From positions 1 through 14,574 of the forward strand of contig JAZNBZ010000087.1 in NCBI GenBank assembly GCA_045587285.1: a DNA stretch of 14,574 nucleotides, written 5' to 3'. Positions 1-6,537 of this stretch are shown here, piece by piece. The DNA comes from Flemingiibacterium sp045587285. Its GTDB lineage: Bacteria; Bacillota; Clostridia; Oscillospirales; CAG-272. The notes under the pieces are model-generated. The model worked only from the letters and a program-made list of their open reading frames with translations. It made no database searches and was not told the DNA's origin. The translations under genes were made by a program, and so were the position numbers. How positions within the stretch are numbered: the stretch's first letter is position 1; every line of letters starts with the position of its first letter.

Positions 1-699
1 GACTACGTCAGCCTTCGCGAAAACGCGTCGCTTGCCCTTGCAAGGGAGCTTGGCGTAACGAGAGAGATACACGTCAGCGCGGACCCTGCGTTTTCGATTG
101 AAATATCCCCCGAGCTTTGGCTTGATTATATCAAGCGCAGAGAGGGGATCGAGGGTAAATATTTTATCCTTTCGGTCAAGGACGGAAACACGTTTGACGG
201 AGCCAAAACGGGTTGCGATACGCTTACAGTTATGGCGGACGACATACGCACGATCGCGAAAAATCATTCGCTCACACCGATATTCGTGCCGATGTACCCG
301 AATTACGATACCGCGATCACGAAGAAGCTTTGTGCCAAGGTTGGATGCGGTAGGGTGCTTGAAGGTCTTACGGCTCCCGAGCTTTGTGCGCTGATGAAGC
401 ATTCCGAAATAGTTATCGGAACCAGACTTCATATGCTCATATTTGCCGCGGCTATGGCCGTGCCGATGCTTGGCATCTCGTATGACCCGAAGATATGCGC
501 TTTCCTCGAGTACGTGGGGCAGAGCGACCGTATGCTTGATATTCGCTCTCTCGGCGGCGGAGAGCTTCTGTCTGCGGCAGAGGCGCTTATTGCCGATGCT
601 GAGGCTGTGCGAGAGCGCCTTTCCGGCGTCGCCGACGAGCTTCGTGCCAAGACTGCGGCAGACTGTGACGCGGTAGTACGGCTGCTAAATGAAAAATAA
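1..699 (+). CDS. csaB: Polysaccharide pyruvyl transferase family protein, CsaB-like (C-terminal part)
   Basis: The reading frame is open at the left edge, so only the last 232 residues are seen. CsaB-family enzymes put a pyruvyl ketal on secondary cell-wall polysaccharide, the anchor for S-layer-homology proteins. Visible family signatures are SLRENAS at the first residues, ADPAF near residue 28, the substrate-binding stretch GTRLHMLIFAAAMAVP around 140-154 with Arg142 and His144, and GISYDPKI at 158-165. The C-terminal tail (185-232) is an Ala/Glu-rich helix typical of the end of this fold. It stops at TAA 697-699, followed by a strong inverted repeat and then the permease gene on the same strand. 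Family membership is well supported. The exact acceptor polymer, and hence csaB rather than another pyruvyl transferase, is inferred from resemblance only. Confidence 0.85.
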   Translation, partial: DYVSLRENASLALARELGVTREIHVSADPAFSIEISPELWLDYIKRREGIEGKYFILSVKDGNTFDGAKTGCDTLTVMADDIRTIAKNHSLTPIFVPMYPNYDTAITKKLCAKVGCGRVLEGLTAPELCALMKHSEIVIGTRLHMLIFAAAMAVPMLGISYDPKICAFLEYVGQSDRMLDIRSLGGGELLSAAEALIADAEAVRERLSGVADELRAKTAADCDAVVRLLNEK

Positions 700-704
700 A
701 CCAA

Positions 705-733
705 CGGGCGACGTACCTTGGTACGGTCGCCCG
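705..733. repeat. Inverted repeat between the pyruvyl transferase and permease genes
   Basis: CGGGCGAC (705-712) pairs with GTCGCCCG (726-733), and GTAC (713-716) pairs with GTAC (721-724), leaving a CTTG loop and one bulged G at 725. In the + direction it is followed by A residues rather than T, so it is a poor intrinsic terminator for the upstream gene. Read on the minus strand it is followed by TTGGTTTATTTTTC, a weak U-rich tail. It may be a processing or stabiliser hairpin within a pyruvyl transferase-permease transcript. Confidence 0.6.
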
Positions 734-759
734 AAAAAACGGAATTTTGTAGGTACGTT

Positions 760-1926
760 ATGAAATTTTTCGGATTTACACGCGTAAACGGCGCAAACGA
801 TACCGACGGAAATAAAAATCCGATAATCGCGTTTATAAAAAAGAACGCGGTTTTCGTTATCGCGCTTATTGCGGCGGTGGCTACGTCGTTCGTCGTGCCG
901 CCCGATGCTGAGTATCTCGGATACTTTGATTTAAAGACGCTCACTTGTCTTTTCTGCGTGCTTGCGGTGGTGTGCGGACTTAAAAATATCAACTTTTTCT
1001 ATATCCTCGCGCGCGAGGTGGTGCGCCGCTTCGGCAATCTTCGAGTGTGCGTAATAGCGGTCGTTTACATAACCTTTATCGGCTCGATGCTTATTGCCAA
1101 CGATATGGCGCTGCTTACGTTCCTGCCGCTCGGATACTTCGTGCTCGGCGTTACGGGTAATCAAAAATACACGGCGCTGACGTTTATTTTGCAAAATATC
1201 GCCGCAAATCTCGGCGGTATGCTAACGCCGTTCGGCAATCCGCAAAACCTTTATCTTTACAGTAAATTCAATATCCCCACGGGCGAGTTTATGGCGATAA
1301 TGGCTCTGCCGTTCATTATTTCGATAGTGATAATCACGCTGTGCTGTCTTTTCGTAAAGCCCGTCAAAGTGCAGATACCGTCGGACGATACGCCGCCTCT
1401 GCCCAAGGGCAAGACCGTTATTCTGACGCTGCTTTTCGTGCTCGCAATAGCGATAGTTTTCCGCGGAATACCGTATTTTATCGGACTTATCGTAATACCC
1501 ATCGTTATGCTGTTCGTTGACCGCAAGGCGCTCAAAATGGTGGACTATCCGCTGCTTCTTACGTTTGTGGCGTTTTTCGTTTTCTCGGGCAATATGGCGC
1601 GTATCGACGTCGTGCGCGACTTTGTCTCGGGACTGCTCCAAAAGAACACGTTTATCACCTCGGTGCTTTCGTGTCAGTTTATCTCGAACGTACCCTCGGC
1701 GATATTGCTCTCGCAGTTTACCGAGAATTACAAGGAGCTGCTTATCGGTGTAAACATCGGCGGTGTCGGCACGCTTATTGCTTCGCTCGCAAGCCTTATC
1801 ACCTTCCGCGAGTTTACCAAAAACTATCCCGCGAGAACGAAATCGTACATTCTCCTGTTCCTCGCGATAAACTTCGCGTTTTTACTTGTGCTGACGGTTA
1901 TTATGTCGGTAGTATTGGCAAGATGA
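760..1926 (+). CDS. Ion transporter (IT/ArsB-NhaD/citrate-type) superfamily permease
   Basis: An integral membrane protein of 388 residues with roughly ten to eleven hydrophobic helices (about 29-47, 61-76, 95-131 as a pair, 177-199, 218-234, 236-252, 262-278, 300-318, 327-347, 362-387). It carries the two polar re-entrant-type motifs of the superfamily: TPFGNPQNLYLY at 156-167 and SNVPSAILLS at 309-318. ANDMALLTFLP at 113-123 is also typical. These belong to the CitMHS/ArsB/NhaD group of secondary transporters that move anions or exchange Na+/H+; the substrate cannot be read from the sequence. The start is ATG 760, preceded by AGG at 751-753. A TTG-started extension from 718 would begin inside the hairpin loop and is unlikely. 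It may be cotranscribed with the upstream gene, since no clear promoter is seen at 700-759. Transcription ends at the 1931-1962 terminator. Confidence 0.85.
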   Translation: MKFFGFTRVNGANDTDGNKNPIIAFIKKNAVFVIALIAAVATSFVVPPDAEYLGYFDLKTLTCLFCVLAVVCGLKNINFFYILAREVVRRFGNLRVCVIAVVYITFIGSMLIANDMALLTFLPLGYFVLGVTGNQKYTALTFILQNIAANLGGMLTPFGNPQNLYLYSKFNIPTGEFMAIMALPFIISIVIITLCCLFVKPVKVQIPSDDTPPLPKGKTVILTLLFVLAIAIVFRGIPYFIGLIVIPIVMLFVDRKALKMVDYPLLLTFVAFFVFSGNMARIDVVRDFVSGLLQKNTFITSVLSCQFISNVPSAILLSQFTENYKELLIGVNIGGVGTLIASLASLITFREFTKNYPARTKSYILLFLAINFAFLLVLTVIMSVVLAR

Positions 1927-1930
1927 ATAT

Positions 1931-1962
1931 GGAAAAAGACGCCCTCACGGGCGTCTTTTTCC
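1931..1962. terminator. Bidirectional intrinsic terminator between convergent genes
   Basis: A perfect 14-bp stem (1931-1944 with 1949-1962) has a TCAC loop. The stem ends in AAAAA on one side and TTTTT on the other, so it serves both the + strand permease and the - strand small membrane protein. It starts four bases after the permease stop codon. Confidence 0.93.
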
Positions 1963-1968
1963 ATAAAA

Positions 1969-2382
1969 TTATTCCTTGCAGCCGGCGTAGCCTTTTACAA
2001 GGCACGCAGTGCTCGTTACCGTCAAAGAGAACGAGAACAGGAGCGCACCGACGAATATTGCGCCGAGCACGCTCGTTGCTGCGAACTCTATTCCTAAAAG
2101 AATAACGGAGAACAGCACAGTGCCGAGTATGCCTGCCATCAGTGCCGACAGTGCCGAGCAAATACACGTACGGGAACAGTTAGCGGTACGAGCGTGCGCC
2201 GTACCTACGAGTGCGAGTCCAAGGTAGACTACAGCGATTCCGAACACCACCCACAAAAATGCGGGAGTTACGGTTATAGCAGCCGTAAAGCGCAGAATTG
2301 CCGCGACTATGCCGATTATGATGCTTGCAATAAAGCCCGCAAGAGTGCAGGAGCATCTGTTGTCAGAACAAAATAAAGCCAT
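1969..2382 (-). CDS. Small cysteine-rich four-helix membrane protein, function unknown
   Basis: A 137-residue protein with four predicted transmembrane helices (about 13-33, 40-62, 75-98, 103-127). No enzymatic motif is recognised. It resembles short conserved hypothetical membrane proteins of Clostridia, though I cannot name a family. Eight cysteines cluster at the N-terminus (5, 10, 12), in the loop between helices 2 and 3 (69, 73, 75), and at the C-terminal end (127, 135). With four helices these three regions lie on the same side of the membrane. The start is secure: a very strong GGGGAGGTG ribosome binding site (2388-2396) lies five bases upstream of ATG 2382. It lies downstream of malQ on the same strand, separated by a terminator, so it probably has its own promoter. 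The stop is six bases from the shared convergent terminator. Confidence 0.8.
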   Translation of the reverse strand: MALFCSDNRCSCTLAGFIASIIIGIVAAILRFTAAITVTPAFLWVVFGIAVVYLGLALVGTAHARTANCSRTCICSALSALMAGILGTVLFSVILLGIEFAATSVLGAIFVGALLFSFSLTVTSTACLVKGYAGCKE

Positions 2383-2387
2383 TTTTT

Positions 2388-2430
2388 CACCTCCCCTATA
2401 CAGTATTATGCGAGAGGGGAATGTAAGGTG
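2388..2430 (-). promoter_or_regulatory. Leader inverted repeat that can mask the ribosome binding site of the small membrane protein gene
   Basis: On the minus strand, CACCT (2426-2430) and CCCCT (2415-2419) can pair with AGGTG (2388-2392) and AGGGG (2393-2397), which together are the ribosome binding site. A CATAAT-like -10 element sits between the arms (about 2405-2410), with no good -35. A transcript starting inside the repeat would have a free ribosome binding site; one reading through from malQ would not. The complementarity is directly visible; its function is inference. Confidence 0.35.
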
Positions 2431-2442
2431 AGAGGAAAACAG

Positions 2443-2472
2443 AAAAGCCGCGGAGTGTATCCGCGGCTTTTT
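2443..2472 (-). terminator. Intrinsic terminator of malQ
   Basis: An 11-bp perfect stem (2443-2453 with 2461-2471) has a 7-base loop, a GC core of GCCGCGG and a T-rich tail on the minus strand. It starts a few bases after the malQ stop codon. The A/T flanks are nearly symmetric, but no + strand gene ends here. Confidence 0.85.
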
Positions 2473-2476
2473 GACA

Positions 2477-3895
2477 TTATCTTGAATATATTTTATTCAG
2501 ATGCGCGAAATGCGCCCAATCTACTGTGTCAAGCTGTTGCTTCGTAACTCGGTAGCGCCAATTGTTGTCGGCTCTTCCGGGAGTGTTTATGCGCGTGTCC
2601 GCGCCGTACTTTAAAACGTCCTGCACGGGGAATATGACCGTTCCTGCGGCACTCATCAAAAGCGCGCGCATAATCGCAGAGTGCGCATCCGGTGGATTTC
2701 CCATATAGTCAAGCACCGCCGCGCGCGTACCCTCGTCAAGCTCCCACAAAAAGCCGAGGAGGGTATTGTTATCGTGCGTGCCCGTATAGGCGACGAGGTT
2801 GTTTTGGTAGTTGTGCGGAAGGTGTACGGAGTCGGGCGAGCCGTCAAAGCCGAACTGGAACACAGCCATACCCGGATATCCGCTGTACTTTAGCAGTGCC
2901 TGCGTATCCTCGTCTATCATACCGAGATTTTCGGCGAGGATAAGCTTACCGTCGGCGATTTGTCCAAGAGCGTCTATAAGCTCTCTCGCAGGTCCCTTTT
3001 CCCAATGTCCCTCCTTCGCGCTTTTCGCACCGCTTGGGATGCTCCAATACGCGCTGATGGCGCGAAAATGGTCGATGCGTATACCGTCAAAGAGAGAGAG
3101 CATATATTTAAGACGAGCCTTCCACCAAGCGTAACCGTCCGAGCGCATTTTCTCCCAATTATATATGGGGTTTCCCCAAAGCTGACCGTCTGCGCTGAAA
3201 TAGTCCGGCGGAACGCCTGCCACACACGAGGGACTACCGTCCTTGCCAAGCATAAACTGCTCGGGTGCGGAGTACACGTCGTAGCCGTCAAGCGAAACGT
3301 AAAAGGGAAGGTCGCCGATTATGGATATGCCGTTTTTGGCGGCGTACGCGTGAAGCTCGCTCCACTCTCTGTGGAACTCGTACTGTATGAATTGCCACGC
3401 GAAAAGCTCGCTTGCATCGGGCGATTTTACAGTCCATTCCTGCCACGCTTTGCCGCCGTTTGCTTCTCTCAGAGCAAGAAACTCAGCGGTACGGCACACG
3501 TGAGGGTTATTCTTCATAAAATCGTCAATGGGCGCTCTGTCCGTCACACGCGAAGCGGCTTTTTTGAGAAAAGCGTACCGCTTCTCTCGAAGTATGTCAA
3601 ACTGACAAAGGTACGGATCTGCCACTTCCTGAGTATCAAGCTCGTCTTTGGTGACGAGCCCCTTTTCAAAGAGTATAACGGGATCGATAAAAAACGGATT
3701 GCCCGAAAAGGACGAGCACGAGGTGTAGGGCGAATTATAGCCGTCGGTCATGCCGAGCGGAAGTATCTGCCAATATGAAAATCCGCCTTTTTTCAGTGTG
3801 TCTATCCATTTGTATGCATTTTTTCCGAGCGTGCCGCAGCCGTAATGTCCGGGCAGGGAAAACACGGGCAAAAGTATGCCGCTTGATCGTTTCAT
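2477..3895 (-). CDS. malQ: 4-alpha-glucanotransferase (amylomaltase, GH77)
   Basis: MalQ transfers maltooligosaccharide segments between alpha-1,4-glucans, releasing glucose, and acts in the cytoplasm. The product is 472 residues, slightly short but complete for the family. GH77 landmarks are GILLPVFSLPG at 6-16, PLGMTDGYNSPY at 46-57, GDLPFYVSLDGYDVY at 194-208, GVPPDYFSADGQLWGNP at 227-243, the nucleophile Asp275 in GIRIDHFRA, the acid/base Glu322 in AENLG, and Asp375 in TGTHDNNT. The start ATG 3895 is chosen because AAGGAGGA lies five bases upstream and family homology begins there. A longer frame reaching 4087 would run through the promoter. The gene is divergent from the glycogen operon and shares its control region, so it likely recycles short glucans left by the phosphorylase and GH13 hydrolase. 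It has its own consensus promoter and terminator. Confidence 0.96.
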   Translation of the reverse strand: MKRSSGILLPVFSLPGHYGCGTLGKNAYKWIDTLKKGGFSYWQILPLGMTDGYNSPYTSCSSFSGNPFFIDPVILFEKGLVTKDELDTQEVADPYLCQFDILREKRYAFLKKAASRVTDRAPIDDFMKNNPHVCRTAEFLALREANGGKAWQEWTVKSPDASELFAWQFIQYEFHREWSELHAYAAKNGISIIGDLPFYVSLDGYDVYSAPEQFMLGKDGSPSCVAGVPPDYFSADGQLWGNPIYNWEKMRSDGYAWWKARLKYMLSLFDGIRIDHFRAISAYWSIPSGAKSAKEGHWEKGPARELIDALGQIADGKLILAENLGMIDEDTQALLKYSGYPGMAVFQFGFDGSPDSVHLPHNYQNNLVAYTGTHDNNTLLGFLWELDEGTRAAVLDYMGNPPDAHSAIMRALLMSAAGTVIFPVQDVLKYGADTRINTPGRADNNWRYRVTKQQLDTVDWAHFAHLNKIYSR

Positions 3896-3900
3896 AGCTG

Positions 3901-3908
3901 TCCTCCTT
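3901..3908 (-). promoter_or_regulatory. Ribosome binding site fixing the malQ start
   Basis: AAGGAGGA on the minus strand lies five bases before ATG 3895. It excludes the longer in-frame start at 4087. Confidence 0.93.
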
Positions 3909-3917
3909 AAAAACGTG

Positions 3918-3978
3918 CCGCACGAGGAATAATATACCGTCCTTTGGTATACATTAAATCTACGGTAAATTCGTGCGG
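3918..3978 (-). promoter_or_regulatory. Long stem-loop in the malQ leader
   Basis: CCGCACGA (3918-3925) pairs with TCGTGCGG (3971-3978). Inside it TAATATACC (3930-3938) pairs with GGTAT plus ATTA (3946-3956, two-base bulge), leaving a 7-base apical loop. It lies in the transcribed leader of malQ, about ten bases before the ribosome binding site, and has no U-run after it, so it is not a terminator. It could be a regulatory RNA fold or a DNA operator. It matches no riboswitch class I recognise. Confidence 0.5.
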
Positions 3979-4009
3979 TACTCGCCTGAATAAATGAGGT
4001 GTTTGATAC

Positions 4010-4038
4010 ATTATAGACTATATTTTTTTGCTTGTCAA
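4010..4038 (-). promoter_or_regulatory. Consensus sigma-A promoter of malQ
   Basis: On the minus strand TTGACA (4033-4038), exactly 17 bases, then TATAAT (4010-4015): both hexamers match the consensus at 6 of 6. Transcription would start near 4003, giving a leader of about 108 bases before the malQ ATG. Confidence 0.92.
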
Positions 4039-4080
4039 TAGAAAAAGTGAGAAAATCGAGTGAAATTTTCATAAAAACTA

Positions 4081-4109
4081 TATACATTATGAAAATATTG
4101 TGGTATAAT
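4081..4109 (+). promoter_or_regulatory. Extended -10 promoter of the glycogen operon
   Basis: TATACA (4081-4086) is a 4/6 -35 element, followed by a 17-base spacer and a perfect TATAAT (4104-4109). A TG at 4101-4102 makes it an extended -10 promoter. Transcription would start near 4116, giving a leader of about 105 bases before glgC. A small odd palindrome, TGAAATTTTCA, lies just upstream at 4061-4071. Confidence 0.87.
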
Positions 4110-4113
4110 AAAC

Positions 4114-4175
4114 GTGTGATTGGTGATATTTACACACTGATTGTGGCGGATTCTTGCATCGCCGAAGCTTTTTTG
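4114..4175 (+). promoter_or_regulatory. Possible attenuator-like leader of the glgC operon
   Basis: The leader can form GTGTG (4114-4118) with CACAC (4133-4137), then a 6-pair stem TGGCGG/TCGCCG (4144-4149 with 4159-4164, two G-U pairs, 9-base loop), followed four bases later by six T residues (4169-4174). This resembles a weak terminator ahead of glgC. The loop is large and the stem short, so confidence is low. Confidence 0.3.
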
Positions 4176-4206
4176 ACGTGTGGAACTCGTAAAACAAAAT
4201 ACTTTT

Positions 4207-4213
4207 AGGAGGG
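4207..4213 (+). promoter_or_regulatory. Ribosome binding site deciding the glgC start
   Basis: AGGAGGG ends only one base before ATG 4215 but eight to nine bases before ATG 4221. Normal spacing therefore selects 4221. Confidence 0.85.
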
Positions 4214-4220
4214 CATGACA

Positions 4221-5411
4221 ATGAAATTCAAAAAAAAGGATTGTATCGCGATGATTTTAGCGGGCGGTCAGGGAAGCAGACTTATGGTGCTTACCGAGAG
4301 CACCGCAAAGCCGGCAGTACCGTTCGGCGGAAAATACAGACTGATAGATTTTCCTCTGTCTAACTGCGTCAACTCGGGAATAGATACGGTTGGTATACTC
4401 ACGCAGTATCAGCCTCTCCAATTAAACGAATACATAGGCAACGGCTCACCGTGGGGACTTAACAGTACAAACGGAGGCATACAGATCCTCTCGCCCTATT
4501 CAAAGAGCGCAAGCTCCGAATGGTACAAGGGAACGGCTAATGCCATATTCCAGAATATATCCTTTATCGACAGGTATAACCCCACTCACGTGCTTATACT
4601 CTCGGGCGACCACGTATACAAGATGGACTACTCGCTTATGATGGCGGATCACGTCAAAAACAAAGCAGACTGCACTATCGCGGTGCTTAACGTGCCGATC
4701 GATGAGGCGTCGCGCTTTGGCATAATGAACGCGCACCCGGACGGAAGAATATACGAGTTCGAGGAGAAGCCCAAGGTTCCCAAGAGCACGAAGGCGTCGA
4801 TGGGCGTTTACATTTTCCGTTGGGAGGTGCTTCGCGAGTATCTCATATCGGATAATGAGGATCCCGACTCGAGCAACGACTTTGGAAAGAATATCATACC
4901 GAAGCTTCTCGGCGACGGTTACAGACTTTTCTCGTACGATTTCAACGGATATTGGAAGGACGTCGGAACGATAGAGAGCCTTTGGGAATCGAATATGGAC
5001 ATACTCGGTGATACGCCCGTTCTCAATATGCGTGATGAGGAAAACTGCGTTTACGCGAGAAATTACGCACATCCGAGCAGCTTTATTTCATCTGACGCCG
5101 AGATAGTCAATTCCTACGTCGCAGAGGGAAGCACGGTATACGGCAAGGTATACAATTCCATAATATCGACGGGATGCGTCGTTGAAAAGGATGCAGAGAT
5201 ACACGACAGCTTTATAATGCCCGACGCTACCGTAAAAACGCGCGCGACTATCAGATATTCCATCATCGGCGAGGGCGCAACGGTTGGCGCTAACGCTAAG
5301 ATCGGCGATGATCCGCAGTTCTACGACAAGAGCAAATGGGGAATTGCGGTCGTGGGCAAGGACAAGGTAGTAGAACAGAACAAGATACTTCTGCCAAAGG
5401 AAATTTATTAA
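4221..5411 (+). CDS. glgC: Glucose-1-phosphate adenylyltransferase, catalytic subunit
   Basis: GlgC makes ADP-glucose and pyrophosphate from ATP and glucose-1-phosphate, the committed step of bacterial glycogen synthesis. It is full length at 396 residues. The nucleotidyltransferase half shows the G-loop AGGQGSRL (14-21), KPAVPFGGKYRLIDFPLSNC (30-49), the catalytic Asp130 in LSGDHVYKMDY, and Lys183 in FEEKPK, which binds the sugar phosphate. The C-terminal third (about 285-365) is a left-handed beta-helix of hexapeptide-like repeats. The start at 4221 is preferred over an ATG six bases upstream because of ribosome-binding-site spacing. It is the first gene of a six-gene operon. The glgD ribosome binding site overlaps its stop codon, which suggests coupled expression of the two subunits. 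Confidence 0.97.
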   Translation: MKFKKKDCIAMILAGGQGSRLMVLTESTAKPAVPFGGKYRLIDFPLSNCVNSGIDTVGILTQYQPLQLNEYIGNGSPWGLNSTNGGIQILSPYSKSASSEWYKGTANAIFQNISFIDRYNPTHVLILSGDHVYKMDYSLMMADHVKNKADCTIAVLNVPIDEASRFGIMNAHPDGRIYEFEEKPKVPKSTKASMGVYIFRWEVLREYLISDNEDPDSSNDFGKNIIPKLLGDGYRLFSYDFNGYWKDVGTIESLWESNMDILGDTPVLNMRDEENCVYARNYAHPSSFISSDAEIVNSYVAEGSTVYGKVYNSIISTGCVVEKDAEIHDSFIMPDATVKTRATIRYSIIGEGATVGANAKIGDDPQFYDKSKWGIAVVGKDKVVEQNKILLPKEIY

Positions 5412-5424
5412 GGAGGACACCGAC

Positions 5425-6537
5425 ATGAAGGTAATGGGTATCATATTCTCTAATATTTACGACAGCTCGCTCGGAGAGCTTACCAATCACAGAACGGTGG
5501 CATCGCTTCCTTTTGGCGGAAGATACAGACAGATAGATTTCGCGCTGTCCAATATGTCAAACTCGGGCATTTACAATATCGGTATCATAACAAAATACAA
5601 CTACCGCTCGCTTATGGACCACCTCGGCAACTGCGGCGCGTGGGATCTTAACCGTAAAAACGAGGGCGTGGTCGTGCTTCCGCCGTTCGCGGAGGGAAAT
5701 ACGGGCGCGGTATACAAGGGCAAGCTTGAGGCGCTCTATTCGGCAGTTCACTTTATTGCAAATCCTGCGTACGATTACGTAGTAGTCTGCGACTCCACCG
5801 TGCTCTGCAATATTGATTTCAAAGCAGTAATTAAACAGCATATCAAGTCGGGTAACGACGTTACCGTCGTATCGAATATCGCGAAGGAAAACAAAAAATC
5901 TCCGCTCGTTCTCAAGGCAAGTAGCCGCGGACGCGTGACAGAAATGAAGATAGATGCGTGTCCCGATGAGGACAGCTTTGTCGGAATGGGTATGTTCGTC
6001 ATAGGCCGCGAGCGTCTGGTCGAGGCTATCGAGGACTCTCATTCGAGAGGCTACATACATTTCGAGAGAGATTATCTCCAGAGAGCCTTCAATCAGAAGG
6101 AGCTTAAGCTCGGCGTGTATAATTTTGACGGCGTAGTTTTGCATAACGGCGACGTTGAGAGCTATTATAATAACAATATGGCTCTGCTCGACAAAAACGT
6201 GCGCGACGGTATATTTTTGACCGATTCGCCTATATACACCAAGGTAAGAGATGAAGCACCGACGTATTACGGCGACGGCTCACGCGTGTCCGACTGCATT
6301 ATCGCCGACGGCTGCGTTATGCGCGGCACGGTCAAAAACAGTGTATTTTTCCGCGACGTTACCGTTGAAAAGGACGCATACGTAAGTGGCAGCATCATAA
6401 TGCAGGGCACGAGAATAGGCAAGGGTGCAAAGCTTGAGTGTGTCATTCTCGATAAAAACGTTACAGTCACCGACGGTGCAGAGCTTAAGGGAACGCCCAA
6501 GCACCCCGTTATAGTTAAAAAAGGAGAAACCGTATGA
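5425..6537 (+). CDS. glgD: ADP-glucose pyrophosphorylase regulatory subunit GlgD
   Basis: GlgD is the non-catalytic partner of GlgC in Bacillota; the known heterotetramer is more active or differently regulated than GlgC alone. It is 370 residues and colinear with GlgC: LPFGGRYRQIDFALSNMSNSG (28-48) matches the GlgC sugar-nucleotide region, and a beta-helix fills about 285-355. The ATP-binding G-loop is replaced by a divergent segment (FSNIYDSSLGEL, 8-19), and the EKP lysine motif is absent. The catalytic-Asp region reads VVVCDSTVLCNIDF (119-132), keeping Asp123 but losing the GD motif. These losses support a regulatory rather than catalytic role. AAGGAGG (5410-5416) overlaps the glgC stop and lies eight bases before the ATG. 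The last four bases (ATGA, 6534-6537) overlap the glgA start. Confidence 0.96.
   Translation: MKVMGIIFSNIYDSSLGELTNHRTVASLPFGGRYRQIDFALSNMSNSGIYNIGIITKYNYRSLMDHLGNCGAWDLNRKNEGVVVLPPFAEGNTGAVYKGKLEALYSAVHFIANPAYDYVVVCDSTVLCNIDFKAVIKQHIKSGNDVTVVSNIAKENKKSPLVLKASSRGRVTEMKIDACPDEDSFVGMGMFVIGRERLVEAIEDSHSRGYIHFERDYLQRAFNQKELKLGVYNFDGVVLHNGDVESYYNNNMALLDKNVRDGIFLTDSPIYTKVRDEAPTYYGDGSRVSDCIIADGCVMRGTVKNSVFFRDVTVEKDAYVSGSIIMQGTRIGKGAKLECVILDKNVTVTDGAELKGTPKHPVIVKKGETV

Noticed and set aside
2960..3778. 272-codon + strand frame opposite malQ
   Set aside because: The malQ frame has complete GH77 motifs; the opposite frame has basic low-information sequence and no start signals.
3896..4087. In-frame N-terminal extension of malQ
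   Set aside because: It would begin upstream of the consensus promoter and run through the leader stem-loop; AAGGAGGA precedes ATG 3895.
4215..4220. Earlier glgC start at ATG 4215
   Set aside because: It is only one base after the ribosome binding site; ATG 4221 has normal spacing.
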